Shown: piece after piece, positions 35,401-45,594 of the stretch
How positions within the stretch are numbered: the first letter of the stretch is position 1
How the letters are laid out: every line of letters begins with the position of its first letter
Source of the DNA: Anadara kagoshimensis
Lineage: Eukaryota > Mollusca > Bivalvia > Arcoida > Arcidae
DNA length: 64,000 nucleotides
Direction: 5' to 3'
Assembly: GCA_021292105.1 (NCBI GenBank)
Contig: CM037874.1
Coordinates: 41,901,809-41,965,808, forward strand
Program-made: the position numbers and the translations under genes
Notes under the pieces: generated by a model
Told to the model about the DNA's origin: nothing
The model's database searches: none
The model's input: only the letters and a program-made list of their open reading frames with translations

Positions 35401-38400
35401 TTGAATGGAACAGCCATGGATAACGTGCAGTTTCCAACGAAACAGTTCACAAATATTCTAGTTCTTTTTATATGCATTTGTAAAATCAAAACATGTTGCA
35501 TCAATTATAAAATAACTGCAATATAATAAAAAATATAATATTTCCTCACGATAAACATCGCAATTTTTACCTACGTATACTATAGATACCGGTAAATTCG
35601 TAATTATAAATTGTGTATTGCCATCATTCATGTGACCAACGGCATTCGTAGCCAATATCAGGGGCGTAACTACCTTAACGCCAAAAGGCACGTGCTTACA
35701 CATTATTTTGACAAATATACCAATGTATTAAGAATTAAATTAAAAATTAATACAAATTTCTAGTGTGTGTAGGGCAATGTGCGGCGAGTGTTTTTCGCAT
35801 GCCACGCTTACCATGCTAAGGGCATTGGTTTTTTAAAGATTTCATCCAAAGGATCAGAGACTTTCATTTATCATTGCTGAAGACTGCCACTTTTCAAGTC
35901 GTTGGTCTGCCTGGCCGGTATTCGAACCCGACCTACCACATACGAAGCGAGCACTGAACCAACTGAGCTACCGCATTTAACATAGACTATAACGAGGCAC
36001 TGAGAGTTTTCAAAAACACAAATCAGAGAAACATCCTGCTATAGAAAATCATTTGACAGCAATCCACTGAAATAAGTCAAAATTTCCCTTTCAATTAACG
36101 ATTTCGGTATAAAGTTTTTACAGCATACAATGTGTTATAAAGACATTAAAACACTTTGAGTGTTTTTCGATTTAATATTTAAAAATTTCCAGGACACCCC
36201 CCAACTCCTTCCGCACCGACTCCCATCGGCACTATGCACACCATGCGTCTGTGCCTACACGATATCTAGGACCCAGCTACGCCCCTGCACACACACACAC
36301 ACACACACACACGTTGTTACATAATGTTTTGTATATAAATTCATGGCGTATTAATGGTTAAAATTAGTTTTGCACACACTACATGTAGTTTAGAGATTAA
36401 TAACATCATGGATAAGAAGGGTGGTCGATTGGTTGTATATTGTTTTAGTCACACAAAAATTCACATTCTTACATCTTAATTACTCTTAATGTTCCTTCCG
36501 ATCTGCTTCAAACTAATTTTCACAAAGCGTATGCATAGTGGTACCATGACAACCAGTATCAGCCAGAGGACGGATTATTAATGAAGTATGAAATAAAAAA
36601 AACCGCCAGAGATCAATTCCAAGGAAAGAGAAAGATTTTACTCCATATCAGCAATTTACCAGCCGTTCTTTATGTGTTCTCAACTCCTGATATGTTTTTT
36701 TGCAAATTGGCAACGGATATATAAATTTGTACCTTTACTTTAAAAGTTGATCATAAGTTGAGTGATAGAGTTTTACATACCAGTCAAGAATATTTCACTT
36801 ACACCGAGACGTCACCAGCTATAGGCTAAGGTGCAGAAATTTTACCTGTGTTGCGCTGATGCAATTAAACAGCAAGGTTCATTAGGCACCTTGTGATTAA
36901 AGGCTTTAACCACTAAGCAACCGTAGCCTAGGAACATCGGATAGATACCCACTGGCCAAGTGAAACCCTGGACTACAGACGCCAGGTGATTAAAACTTAT
37001 GCTTTAACCACTAGGCAACCGTAACCCAGGTGAGTTGAACCCTGAACCACCAGGCAACAGCAGTCCAGGGGCAGATGGTGGCTATTGTAAGCAATAGAAC
37101 ACCAACTGTACAATACAAGACAGAAATTAGGAAATTAAAAAGTCAGAAATAGTAGAAGAATTGAGAGAGCGCCCCGAAAGGGCGAGTGGTCAAAACATCC
37201 ATCACGGATATAATGAACCACCTTCCCGTTTGATCTCGGAGACTTCTCCGACATCTTACACTATTCTGTTAAGAACAGCCCGGGAAACAGAATTGATTAA
37301 CATTGAGTAATGTTGGTTTATAACGATATCTGGAATCACTTCATTCTGGTGTCGTTTAGTAATGTGTTTAAAATCAACTTTGTGGATACATGTTATATTT
37401 TATGTTGAATTTTTATATAAAGATAAAAAATATATTAATTTTTTTATGGAAGTTTCTTCACAGTATAGCTTAGCTTTTTGAAGAATTTTGGTTAAAAACA
37501 ATTAAAACTAGAGATTGTAACTGGGATACCAGTTACGTATGATTCCCCACCATCCTAAAATAAATTTATGGCATATATCTGGTGAAAGACCCTAGCAGGG
37601 TTAGCGCTGGGTTGTAAAAGTCTGTCGTCAAGGAAATCGCCAGTTGTAAAATTTTTGTTGCCAATTTCATTACTGTGTCGCCAAAAAGGTAAATCTTGTG
37701 ATTTTTACGTCACATGCGTTTTTAATAATGCTGTGTATATATTGCCTGATGAACAATTACATTTTAAAAAAGGCAGTTATGTATAAAGTACATTATTTGT
37801 ACCGCGTCGACCTGGAAACTAAAAAAATCATACCTTGATTGCTTTTTAAAATTTCTTTGAAGTTAAAGTAGATTTGAATTAAAGTTTTTTTCGGTGAGAA
37901 AAATCGTACATTGGAAGGCCTTCTCGGCATAGGAAGTGATGTTTTCAAGGAATTTTTATTGAATAAGAAAACTCGTAGAACCCCTCTCAGGCCTCTGATT
38001 TGGCGTCGCCGCGTGTTACAATGAATGAACACGTATGGAGGGTTTGCGCTGGGCATCGCTAACTGCGATTTTTTGTACAGCGTTTCACGATAGTGAACGT
38101 GTACATTGTTGTCACTTTCTTTCCAAGATATCGAGCTTCTTTGCTATGAAATTATAAGATATGAGTACACCTGGAAATAGTGCGCCTGGTAAATGAGCGT
38201 GAAAGAAGTATATCTGTTTTATCGTGAGATATGTATTCTGAGACGGTAATGCATTTGGTTACATATGCACATTTGGAATAAATTTCGGAATACATTTCGG
38301 AATGTAGTAAAATATTGCGACGGGTGCATCTAATAATTTCTGCAATTTGGCGAACCTGATCTCATGTTTACAATAAAAAAGTAGTTCGAGAAGAAGTTTG

Positions 38401-39432
38401 CGTCCTACGATGTAAAATACATAACTTTTAAGTTATGAAATGACAGCAACGGCAGGTTGTTTAATTAATTCTTCGTGAAATCTACGGAATTTAAATTTAT
38501 TTTGAAGGTTATGATAACGTATTTTGATGTTGAGGCAATTGTGTCATATTTTAAAATGTTTATCGATTAGATTTTACTTTCGTGAAAGGGAGATAATTCG
38601 TACAGTGTTGTGTACAATCTTTTTTACCAGTTCCGAACAGGGTTTCATATAAGCGCTGCTGCAGACGTCATCCACAAGCAGAGGAAATAAAATTTATGTG
38701 TTGTAATAACACAAATGTTTACTGATTCCAAAATATCGACACCTGTCCTCAAAACACGTGGGAGTATGTTTTCTTGAAAAAGCATTTCCGTGATCACGAT
38801 TTGTTTACAATCGTTAAAACTAGGTCACCAACAATCTGCCGACCTGTCCTGCACATACATTTAGGAAGCGGTTGAAGTTTAATTAATGCCATACATTCAA
38901 GTAGAAGCAAATTGAGAAAGTTTATTTTGCGATTCCTTTATTGAACGGGATTGAAATTTTAGATTATTCGGTAGTAAAAATTTCGGAACTGGTAAAACAA
39001 CTGTATCCTCGACCGTCCGTGATTCGAGACTCTAATAGAAAACGAACTAAATTTGCTAACGCAACAAGAATTTGAGAGTTGAAAAATAGACAACAGATTT
39101 TTCTGGATAGTTTCACAGTAAATACCAAAATTTGTCTTTAATGCATGAAATCGTTCACTGCAGAGACGATATTCGCGTACATTACTGAAACAAAAAAAAC
39201 CCAGATTAACAGCAAATGATCCAGTTACATACAACCGCTAGAATGTCCCCCTCATAGCGACGGTAGGATCTGCAAAACTCTACTTTCTCTCTATCCGAAT
39301 GACAAAACGATCGGGTACAACTTTTTACATTTTAATTACCGATTGTCTTTTTCATATATTTATGAAATTATTATTTTCTTATCTACCATTTATTTCAGCA
39401 ATACATGGTTTTGGTACATTGTTTCTTTTTTC

Positions 39433-39466
<34 letters not shown>

Positions 39467-42400
39467 ATCCGTCGGACTATGCATAGATCGACCGCCACCC
39501 CACCCCCGAATTTTTTGGTTATATATTCTGTCTTGCCACAACACAATTTTCCCAACTACTACGCTGTACAGCAGCACGACAGTGCTATGTTTTCTTTAAC
39601 TTGCGACAAAACACGGCGCTTTGCGCGATTTTTCTGGCCACAAGTTTTCAAAGTTCACTGGTATCTTGGTCACCAGTAATTAACAGGTGATAACACATTG
39701 AAGCCAGTGACGGATTGGCGAGTGTCACTGAATAAACACAGTAATTAACGACCGAGTTGATTAAGATCGTTGTCTTAGGTGTGAATGTAAGACCTTCTAA
39801 TGATGGGCAGGTAGATCCAAGTAATATTGGAGCGTGTCGACACTGCCTGAGGATATACCTAGATGCCCTCCCGATTTCGTCAGACAGTATAAACACCGAT
39901 GGACTCGAATTATTGTAAAATCCAAAAAAAAATATAATAAAAGTTACCCTTTGTGATGTTTATTTAATATTTTTTCTAAAAAGTTTATTGATTAATAATC
40001 GTGATTCAATGCGCAATACACATCATAGGAGGCCATATGTTTGTATTTTAATTACGCGACTTATATCGGTTATTCCTATATGTTTAAGGTTCATGATCAT
40101 AACGATACATCTACTCAGTCAAAATAGTAAAAGACGGACATTTTTATATGAAGCATGTATGTTAACTCTTGAAATTGATCGACGCTGTATATATAGTCCG
40201 ATTTAAAAGACCCCTCTATTGAAAAAACGTACTGTTCAACACGTTGAGGTACATATTAGTTTAGGTGTATTATACGGAATAAATCTCATATTGTTATTTC
40301 CAGCATCTGAAAGACTCAGATCTTCATTGCTCTATAGATTATTTAGGTGTTTTTGATGCAAAAGAAATAAAATCGAATCTCGTTAATTCGAAATCGGTTG
40401 AATCACAATTTCGCTTAAATCGAAATGATACAAATGGTCCCGCTATGTATTTTTATGTAAATTTGTTAGTTAATTCGATATGCCGAATTTGAAGCGAATT
40501 TCCAGTCCAAATTACGAAATATTACGAAAATTCCCATGTTTAAATCGAAGTGAACTTTCAGTCCAAATTACGAAAATTTCAATGTTTAAATCGAATAAAA
40601 AAGACACAAAAATATTTTATCTTAAACTTTAACAATACCTGAAATAATTGTCCATCTCTTATTTGAAAAGTGTTAATAGTAACAGAGTGGCGGCTTACTC
40701 GGAAGATTCATTTCCGACTAAAACTACAAATTTTTGTACTCGACATACCGGTCATTAGGAAAGTGTCAGTCAGTAAAAGGAAACATTTTATTGGTGTAAA
40801 CTTAAAAAAGTGGGCAGTCTTCTACTTCCACGGTCAGTGATTAACAGAAAACCCCCAAGCCATTTGATCTATCAAGGCAAATTGTATACATCATTCATCT
40901 CATTGTGTAAGGTTTTAAGTACAGGCGTGTGACGTGACAAGCTGTGGTTTTAAAAATCGCCAAGTTTTTAACGGTCACTAATCGGATTAACTCATAGGTG
41001 AAAGCATTGGCTTAGTATAAATAAGGTGTCGTAACCAGCTTATGTCCATTCAGAATTGGTTTCCCCGGGTATCTAACTACGTATTGATTTACACCCACCC
41101 CCCACCTTCAAGATAACGAAAATGAACGCGTCTTGATTATCTACACAGACAACAGATTATTGGTAGCAAATTTCATCTAAATCCATCAAGCCGTTCTCGA
41201 GATATGCGTCAGCATATGGTCTTGAGAGAAGAAGAATAATAAGAATAATAAAAATAATAATAACTAGAGATTGTAACTGGGATACCAGTTACGTATGATT
41301 CCCCACCATCCATAAATTATCTGGTGAAAAGACCCTAGCAGGGTTTGCGCTGGGTTGTAAAAGTCTGTCGTCAAGGAAATCGCCAGTTGTAAAATTTTGT
41401 TGCCAATTTCATTACTGTGTCGCCAAAAAGGGTAAATCTTGTGATTTTCACGTCACATGCGTTTTTAATGTTGTGTATATATTGCCTTGATGAACAATTA
41501 CATTTTAAAGGCAGATGTGTATAAAGACATTTGTACCGCGCCGACCTGGTAAACTAAAAAAATCATACCTTGATTGTTTTTAAAATTTCTTTGAAAGTTA
41601 AAGTAGATTTGAATTAAAGTTTTCGGTTGAGAAAAATCGTACATTGGAAGGCCTTCTCGGCATAGGAAGTGACGTTTTCAATGAATTTTATTGAATAAGA
41701 AATCTCAGGCCTCTGATTTGGCGTCGCCGCGTGTTACAATGAATGAACACGTATGGGAGGGTTTGCGCTGGGCATCGCTTACTGCGATTTTTTTCTTTAA
41801 CTAGCGACAAAACCGGCGCTTTGCGATTTTTCTGGCCACAAGTTTTCAAAGTTCACCGGTATCTTGGTCACCAGTAATTAACAGGTGGATACACATTGAA
41901 GCCAGTGACGGATTGGCAGTGTCACTGAATAAACACAGTAATTAACGACTGAGTTAAGATCATTGTCTTAGGTCCGAATGTAAGACCTTCTAATGATGGG
42001 CAGGTAGATCCAAGTAATATTGGAGCGTGTCGACACTGCCTGAGGATATACCCAGGTGCCCTCCCGATGTCGTCAGACAGTATAAACACCCATGGACTCG
42101 GAATTATTGTAAAATCCAAAATAAAATATAATAAAAGTTACCCTTTGTGATGTTTATTTAATATTTTTTCTAAAAAGTTTATTGATTAATAATCGTGATT
42201 CAATGCGCAATACACATCATAGGAGGCCATCTGTTTGTATTTTAATTACGCGACTTATATCGGTTATTCCTATATGTTTGAGGTTCATGATCATAACGAT
42301 ACATCTACTCAGTCAAAATAGTAAAAGACGGACATTTTTATATGAAGCATGTATGTTAACTCTGTGTATAGTGTGTTGAAATAGATCGACGCTGTATATA

Positions 42401-45116
42401 TAGTCCGATTTAAAAGACCCCCTCTATTGAAAAAAACGTACTTTTCAACACGTTGAGGTACATATTAGTTTAGGTGTATTATACGGAATAAATCTCATAT
42501 TGTTATTTCCAGCATCTAAAAGACTCAGATCTTCATTGCTCTATAGATTATTTAGGTGTTTTTGATGCAAAAGAAATAAAGTCGACTCTCGTTAATTCGA
42601 AATCGGTTGAATCGAAATTTCGCTTAAATCGAAATGATACAAATGGTCCCGTCAGATCGCTATGTATTTCTATGTAAATTTGTTAGTTAATTCGATATGC
42701 CGAATTTGAAGCAAATTTTCAGTCCAAATTACGAAATATTACGAAAATTCCCATGTTTAAATCGAAGTGAACTTTCAGTCCAAATTACGAAAATTCCATG
42801 TTTAAATCGAATAAAAAAGACACAAAAATATTTTATCTTAAACTTGAACAATACCTGAAATAATTGTCCATCTCTTATTTGAAAAGTGTTAATAGTAACA
42901 GAGTGGCGGCTTACTCGGAAGATTCATTTCCGACTATAACTACAAATTTTTGTACTCGACATACCGGTCATTAGGAAAGTGTCAGTCAGTAAAAGGAGAC
43001 ATTTCAATGGTGTAAACTTAAAAAAGTGGGCAGTCTTCTACTTCCACAGTCAGTGATTAACAGAAAACCCCCAAGCCATTTGATCTATCAAGGCAAATTG
43101 TATACACCATTCATCTCATTGTGTAAGGTTTTATGTACAGGCGTGTGACGTGACAAGCTGTGGTTTTAAAAATCGCCAAGTTTTTAACGGTCACTAATCG
43201 GATTAACTCATAGGTGAAAGCATTGGCTTTGTATAATTAAGGTGTCGTAACCAGCTTATGTCCATTCAGAATTGGTTTCCCCGGGTATTTAACTACGTAT
43301 TGATTTACACCCACCCACCCACCTTCAAGATAACGAAAATAACGCGTCTTGATTATCTACACAGACAACAGATTATTGGTAGCAAATTTCATCTAAATCC
43401 ATCAAGCCGTTCCCGAGATATGCTGCAGCATATGGTCTTGAGAAGAAGAATAATAAGAATAATAATAATAATAAGAAGAAGAAACAGAACGAAAACAATA
43501 TGATTCCCCACCTTCGGTGGTGGGGAATCATAATAATAAGAAGAAACAGAACGAAAACAATATGATTCCCCACCTTCGGTGGTGGGGAATCATAATTATT
43601 CTATTATTCTTGGTTATGGCATTCCACGTAACTCTTACATACCACAAAATGTTTTAATAAATAGTGAACACAGCTCCGCGTCGAGGACATGTACGATATA
43701 TTTAATACCTGTAGGGTAAATTACATTTAAATCCAACTTGATCCAGAACAATAGGACAAATATGGTATATTTTCACGAAACTCGACACACACACACTCAG
43801 AGAGAGAGAGGGGGGTGAACGCATATTGTGCTACATATGCAAATATACCCTTCCACGCTATGAGAGAGAGAGAGAGAGAGAGATCACGAGTAAAACACAC
43901 ACTATGTAGTGATATACACAAAGTCACAAACACAAATATACACGTACATACAGACATGCGCATTTTGGGGATTAACACAAACACGCATGGTAATACTTAG
44001 CACACAGTCTCACATGCATATTGTGATGTACACTCACTTTGTGGTGCTTGAAGCACAGTGTCGTGTTTAAACCAAATGCGCTATATACAAACGTACAAAA
44101 CAACCAACCCTTCAACACACACAAACACACGTGCATGCATGCACACACGCACACACACTCGAAAGTAAAATAGAACCGACATCCACTCTCGTCAATAAGC
44201 AGATTCTTCATGTTTTAGAAACTCGGGTATTGCAGGACGCATTTTTATAATTTTGGCGAAAATGAAGACGGTACAGAAACAGTTTTGAGAGATATCTCGA
44301 CTCTGTCTGTATTGCTAACCTTAGTTCTAAGATGAAAAAATACATTCTTAAAAATCATATAGTATTATACTAGTGACGTACCAAACGACAAAGGTCTACG
44401 ACAACGAAAAATCTCCTCTTTCTTCGCCGGGGTCAACCCCCAACTCCTCCAGCACCCACTCCCATTCGGCACGCTGCACATTATGCGTCTGTGCCTACAC
44501 GATATCTCGGACCCAGCTACGCCCCTGCTCTCAAACTGGGGATAATAGGGAATACACGGTGCAAATGAAAATATACCCAAGGCATCCTTAAACTAAATCA
44601 TATATATTTTGGTTTTATTTTCAGGTGTACGTGTCAGTTGGAGCGAGAGCTTCGTCTGTTGTGACATCAGATGTCGTGTCTAGCATACAGTCAACATTTC
44701 TGAGTTACAAACAGCAAGGCAAGCTGGGAGAGGGTTTACTTGTTATCGCGGAAGAACTTCGTCATGTTTTACGCGGATTAACAGCAGCCCATGTTTTACT
44801 AATAGTCAACATGATAACCTTAGTAACTTTTGGAGTGTTCTTGGTGGTGTTTCTACAATTCAGAAATCTTGACTACAATGTTTGGGGAAGAGAAAAGTTC
44901 TGGAAGGGATTGGAGATGTTCTTTTACATCATTTCCGGTGTCTGGCTCATCAACGGACTACTTTATGGTGTGATATACGTATCAAACAAAGCGCCGTATT
45001 GGGCCATATTGATCGCCGGTTTCTTTGGTTTGGGATGTATTGTACTGTATGTGTTTGAAGGACAATTATTTCCATCCAACACAAATAGTGGTAGTTACAA
45101 TATCACCTCTCAGTAG
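19870..45116 (+). CDS. MOLO1/TPM-domain multi-pass membrane protein, 4 exons, 349 aa
   Basis: Exons 19870-20110, 27286-27427, 28083-28257 and 44625-45116 splice at GT/AG sites with matching phases into 349 codons. ATG 19870 starts a signal peptide (MAIQLILLLCFIGASLQ). The ectodomain (about 18-236) has paired cysteines in its first part (YDACTDPSY, SHCEFPNPK, HSRCGM, FLCDPEY). A TPM/MOLO1-like fold follows: ADAVDLALKMIQ, an Ile-rich strand (SFIVAIALVDRI), NDVIIFYSQ, VYVSVGARAS and a late amphipathic helix. Three hydrophobic segments end the protein (about 241-263, 283-305, 309-330). In C. elegans the MOLO-1 family founder is a single-pass auxiliary subunit of the levamisole acetylcholine receptor. 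Role and partner here are unknown, and the three-span tail differs from that founder. Introns are 7.2, 0.65 and 16.4 kb. The family call rests on fold-level motifs read by eye. Confidence 0.8.
20322..23586. repeat. Dispersed short motif, TACATACGTTACC and variants
   Basis: Exact or near matches at 20322, 20516, 20707, 20863, 21197, 21609, 23231, 23400 and 23574, and in reverse (GGTAACGTATGTA type) at 21209 and 21590. Spacing is irregular and flanks are not obviously alike, so this is not a simple tandem array. Confidence 0.7.
24655..24905 (+). repeat. Interspersed repeat family S
   Basis: ATTATACCAGTTTTAATTTT, then ACAGCACTAGACGGTCGTTT and ATACAATTCCTCATCAGTAG, ending near TATATTTCTGACAATAATAC. 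The same order occurs at 54089-54330 and 54384-54470; the 3' part alone recurs at 27896-28045. Nature unknown, non-coding. Confidence 0.75.
25230..25992. mobile_element. Non-autonomous TIR element with GA microsatellite
   Basis: Perfect 14-base ends CAGTACCGTAACTA (right end inverted, TAGTTACGGTACTG), flanked by ACAGT at 25225-25229 and 25993-25997, a likely 5-bp target duplication. Inner CAACCGAGGCAACTGCCTCG is partly mirrored by TTGCCTCGGTTTATTT near the right end. A (GA)n tract lies at 25315-25366. The frames inside carry no recognised domain. Confidence 0.85.
26304..26580. mobile_element. hAT-like MITE with C-tract and GA microsatellite
   Basis: Left CAGTGACGGATTTAAGG and right CCTGGATCCGCCCAT resemble the inverted CAGGGGCGGATCC ends of hAT-type elements. 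GGTGTG flanks both sides (26298-26303, 26581-26586). Long C runs and (GA)n lie inside. A 109-codon minus frame is low complexity. Confidence 0.65.
26781..26935. mobile_element. Near-perfect 155-bp palindrome
   Basis: AAGGAATGATTGTAATTTTT pairs with AAAAATTACAATTATTCCTT. The arms continue through TGGTGCACGCG / CGCGTGCACCA to a 3-base loop at AACCGC-GAA-GCGGTT. A related partial arm (TATGGGATCATAGATAC) occurs at 27134. Probably a fold-back MITE. Confidence 0.88.
27286..27427 (+). CDS. MOLO1-like gene exon 2
   Basis: Acceptor ATTCTACAG ends at 27285 and the donor GTAATA starts at 27428. It encodes ADAVDLALKMIQTNTTRQCH, then ESFIVAIALVDRIRIPDLSG. Enters in phase 1 and exits in phase 2. Confidence 0.85.
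27538..27905 (+). repeat. Interspersed repeat family R copy in intron 2
   Basis: AATCAAAAACAAACATACC, then AAATCACAGTCCCAAAGC and, near the end, CAGCTTGCTTCGTTGTTTAA. It abuts a 3' fragment of family S (27896-28045) just before exon 3. Confidence 0.75.
28083..28257 (+). CDS. MOLO1-like gene exon 3
   Basis: Acceptor TTTATTTCAG ends at 28082 and the donor GTACGT starts at 28258. It encodes CINTCGELHPTLDTSVRSPT, then a helix (EKSAGMENFANYLRSGWDLG) and NDVIIFYSQNLSM. Exits in phase 0. Confidence 0.85.
28305..28510 (+). repeat. Interspersed repeat family T
   Basis: CTATGAAGCACTATTTCATG, AGTTGGTTTGCTCATTTTCC and AGTTATTGCCCTTTGAACAT recur in the same order, with small changes, at 55245-55505. The run of TCCGTC/CCGTCC phrases at the start is shared. 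Non-coding. Confidence 0.8.
29160..29420. repeat. Degenerate tandem repeat of TTCGTA-rich units
   Basis: Variants of TTTCGTAATTTCGAAA and ATATCCGCAATTGTT alternate at a period of roughly 65-75 bases, about four copies. Confidence 0.65.
29608..29862. mobile_element. hAT-like MITE, 255 bp
   Basis: Left CAGGGTTCATAATTA and right AATTTTGAACCCCTG are imperfect inverted copies. Internal GGTCC/GGACC phrases are mirrored as well. Flanking ATCG on both sides hints at a target duplication but is not cleanly adjacent. Confidence 0.7.
30640..30835 (-). mobile_element. Degraded tRNA-SINE-like fragment, reverse strand
   Basis: GCGGGATTCGAACTAGG resembles an inverted B box, and AACATTTCACTTACATCGAG resembles the inverted SINE tail phrase. 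The middle is not recognisable, so the assignment is tentative. Confidence 0.4.
31334..31880 (+). repeat. Interspersed repeat family R, longest copy
   Basis: AAACAAACATACCAATCCAT starts it. It continues through GTGAACTTCCACAAAGAAAG, AGCTAGCTACAGCCGCCACG, GAAAGGAACATGGAACTATG, GCAGCCTGCTTCGTTGTAC and CCTTTCGTGGGCG, about 550 bases. It best defines the family length. Confidence 0.8.
33182..33810. mobile_element. TIR element with CAGGGGCGTAGCTGGG-type ends, SINE nested inside
   Basis: Left CAGGGGCGTAACTACCTTA and right GACCCAGCTACGCCCCTG are inverted ends. A SINE on the reverse strand interrupts it. The right-hand 90 bases match a solo fragment at 44437-44527. The second copy in the duplication is at 35659-36287. 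Confidence 0.75.
33285..33503 (-). mobile_element. tRNA-derived SINE, reverse strand
   Basis: Read in reverse it has TGCGGTAGCTCAGTTGGTTC (A box) and GGGTTCGAATACC (B box), then a body including AATGAAAGTCTCTGATCC. It is not an intact tRNA: the acceptor ends do not pair. The duplicate is at about 35762-35980. Confidence 0.85.
34651..37126 (+). repeat. 2.48-kb tandem duplication, unit 2
   Basis: Copy of 32174-34650. The only difference noticed is one A missing in an A run (GATTAAAACTTATG here, one more A in unit 1). Such identity means a very recent duplication or an assembly artefact. Confidence 0.95.
37127..37505. other. Intron sequence between duplications
   Basis: AT-rich; no feature recognised. 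Confidence 0.4.
37506..41261 (+). mobile_element. Hairpin-ended repeat element, long copy
   Basis: Begins AACTAGAGATTGTAACTGGG. The first 31 bases contain a stem (GTAACTGG/CCAGTTAC) followed by TATGATTCCCCACCATCC. It ends in GAAGAAGAATAATAAG-type triplets and is followed head-to-tail by a shorter copy. It contains about 1.5 kb (about 38074-39590, with a 31-A tract at 39434-39464) that the second copy lacks. No transposase or Rep/helicase frame was seen, so it is non-autonomous; class uncertain. Confidence 0.7.
41262..43594 (+). mobile_element. Hairpin-ended repeat element, short copy with doubled 3' hairpin
   Basis: Starts AACTAGAGATTGTAACTGGG again and follows the long copy to about 41790. 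It then jumps to sequence equivalent to 39591 onward and runs on to the (AAT)n tract. The 3' end carries TGATTCCCCACCTTCGGTGG with its mirror TGGTGGGGAATCA twice, at 43499-43532 and 43561-43594, 62 bases apart. TATGATTCCCCACC near the 5' end is inverted at the 3' end. Confidence 0.75.
43780..44165. repeat. Cluster of CA and GA microsatellites
   Basis: Short (AC)n and (GA)n tracts at about 43787-43810, 43861-43882 and 44115-44160. Arg/Glu- or Ser/Leu-rich frames across them are low complexity. Confidence 0.85.
44437..44527. mobile_element. Solo right end of the CAGGGGCGTAGC element
   Basis: CCCCAACTCCTCCAGCACCC through GGACCCAGCTACGCCCCTG matches the right part of the element at 33182-33810. 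It lies 97 bases before exon 4 of the MOLO1-like gene. Confidence 0.8.
44625..45116 (+). CDS. MOLO1-like gene exon 4 (end of ectodomain, three membrane segments)
   Basis: Acceptor TTTATTTTCAG ends at 44624, phase 0, stop TAG 45114-45116. It encodes VYVSVGARASSVVTSDVVSS and a helix with RHVLRGLTAAH. The hydrophobic spans are HVLLIVNMITLVTFGVFLVV, FFYIISGVWLINGLLYGVIY and YWAILIAGFFGLGCIVLYVF. The short hydrophilic tail ends YNITSQ. Confidence 0.9.
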   Translation: MYVSVGARASSVVTSDVVSSIQSTFLSYKQQGKLGEGLLVIAEELRHVLRGLTAAHVLLIVNMITLVTFGVFLVVFLQFRNLDYNVWGREKFWKGLEMFFYIISGVWLINGLLYGVIYVSNKAPYWAILIAGFFGLGCIVLYVFEGQLFPSNTNSGSYNITSQ

Positions 45117-45144
45117 TACTTATAAATACTAATACTACAACTAC

Positions 45145-45145
<1 letters not shown>

Positions 45146-45201
<56 letters not shown>
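45146..45201 (+). repeat. GT microsatellite followed by GA microsatellite in the 3' UTR
   Basis: About 21 GT units then seven GA units, starting 30 bases after the stop of the MOLO1-like gene, so probably transcribed in its 3' UTR. Confidence 0.9.
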
Positions 45202-45202
<1 letters not shown>

Positions 45203-45588
45203 TGTCTCTGTCATTTGATCTGGGAACAATTATTAGCTCTATCACCATGTAAGTGGGACACCACCAACGATGAGGTTTCGAACCACACTTCCCCAGATCT
45301 AAGAAGGATAGTTGAAATGTTTTTATTCAATGAAATAATGTTGGGTTACGTGGGGGCATTTTACATTGTCTATTCACAATCGTTCCCGTATTGCAGGAAA
45401 ATGGACAATATCTCGCATTATCCAGAGAGAGAGAGGGAGAGAGAGATTATCTTATACATGTAATTTAATTATATACGTGCTGTGCACATTTTGTTATGAC
45501 GACAAGCTTCTGTTTTGTAGTGCTGGACACTCGACGGTATTTGTATTGTTTAATTCATTTGTTAACATTCTTTTTATAATATTTTCCA

Positions 45589-45594
45589 ATAAAA
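45589..45594 (+). promoter_or_regulatory. Candidate polyadenylation signal of the MOLO1-like gene
   Basis: AATAAA in the context TTTTCCAATAAAAGTAAC, 473 bases past the stop codon. Position and context are plausible; cleavage is not shown. Confidence 0.55.

Larger units (their letters stand above)
28258..44624 (+). other. MOLO1-like gene intron 3 (16.4 kb)
   Basis: A large GT-AG intron (donor GTACGT, acceptor TTTATTTTCAG) filled by repeats: 28305-28510, 29160-29420, 29608-29862, 31334-31880, the 2.48-kb duplication and the hairpin-element pair, then CA/GA microsatellites at 43790-44160. No exon was recognised, though a small one could be missed. Confidence 0.75.

Noticed and set aside
39299..39679. 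126-codon frame with a run of lysines
   Set aside because: Created by a 31-base poly-A tract inside a repeat element.
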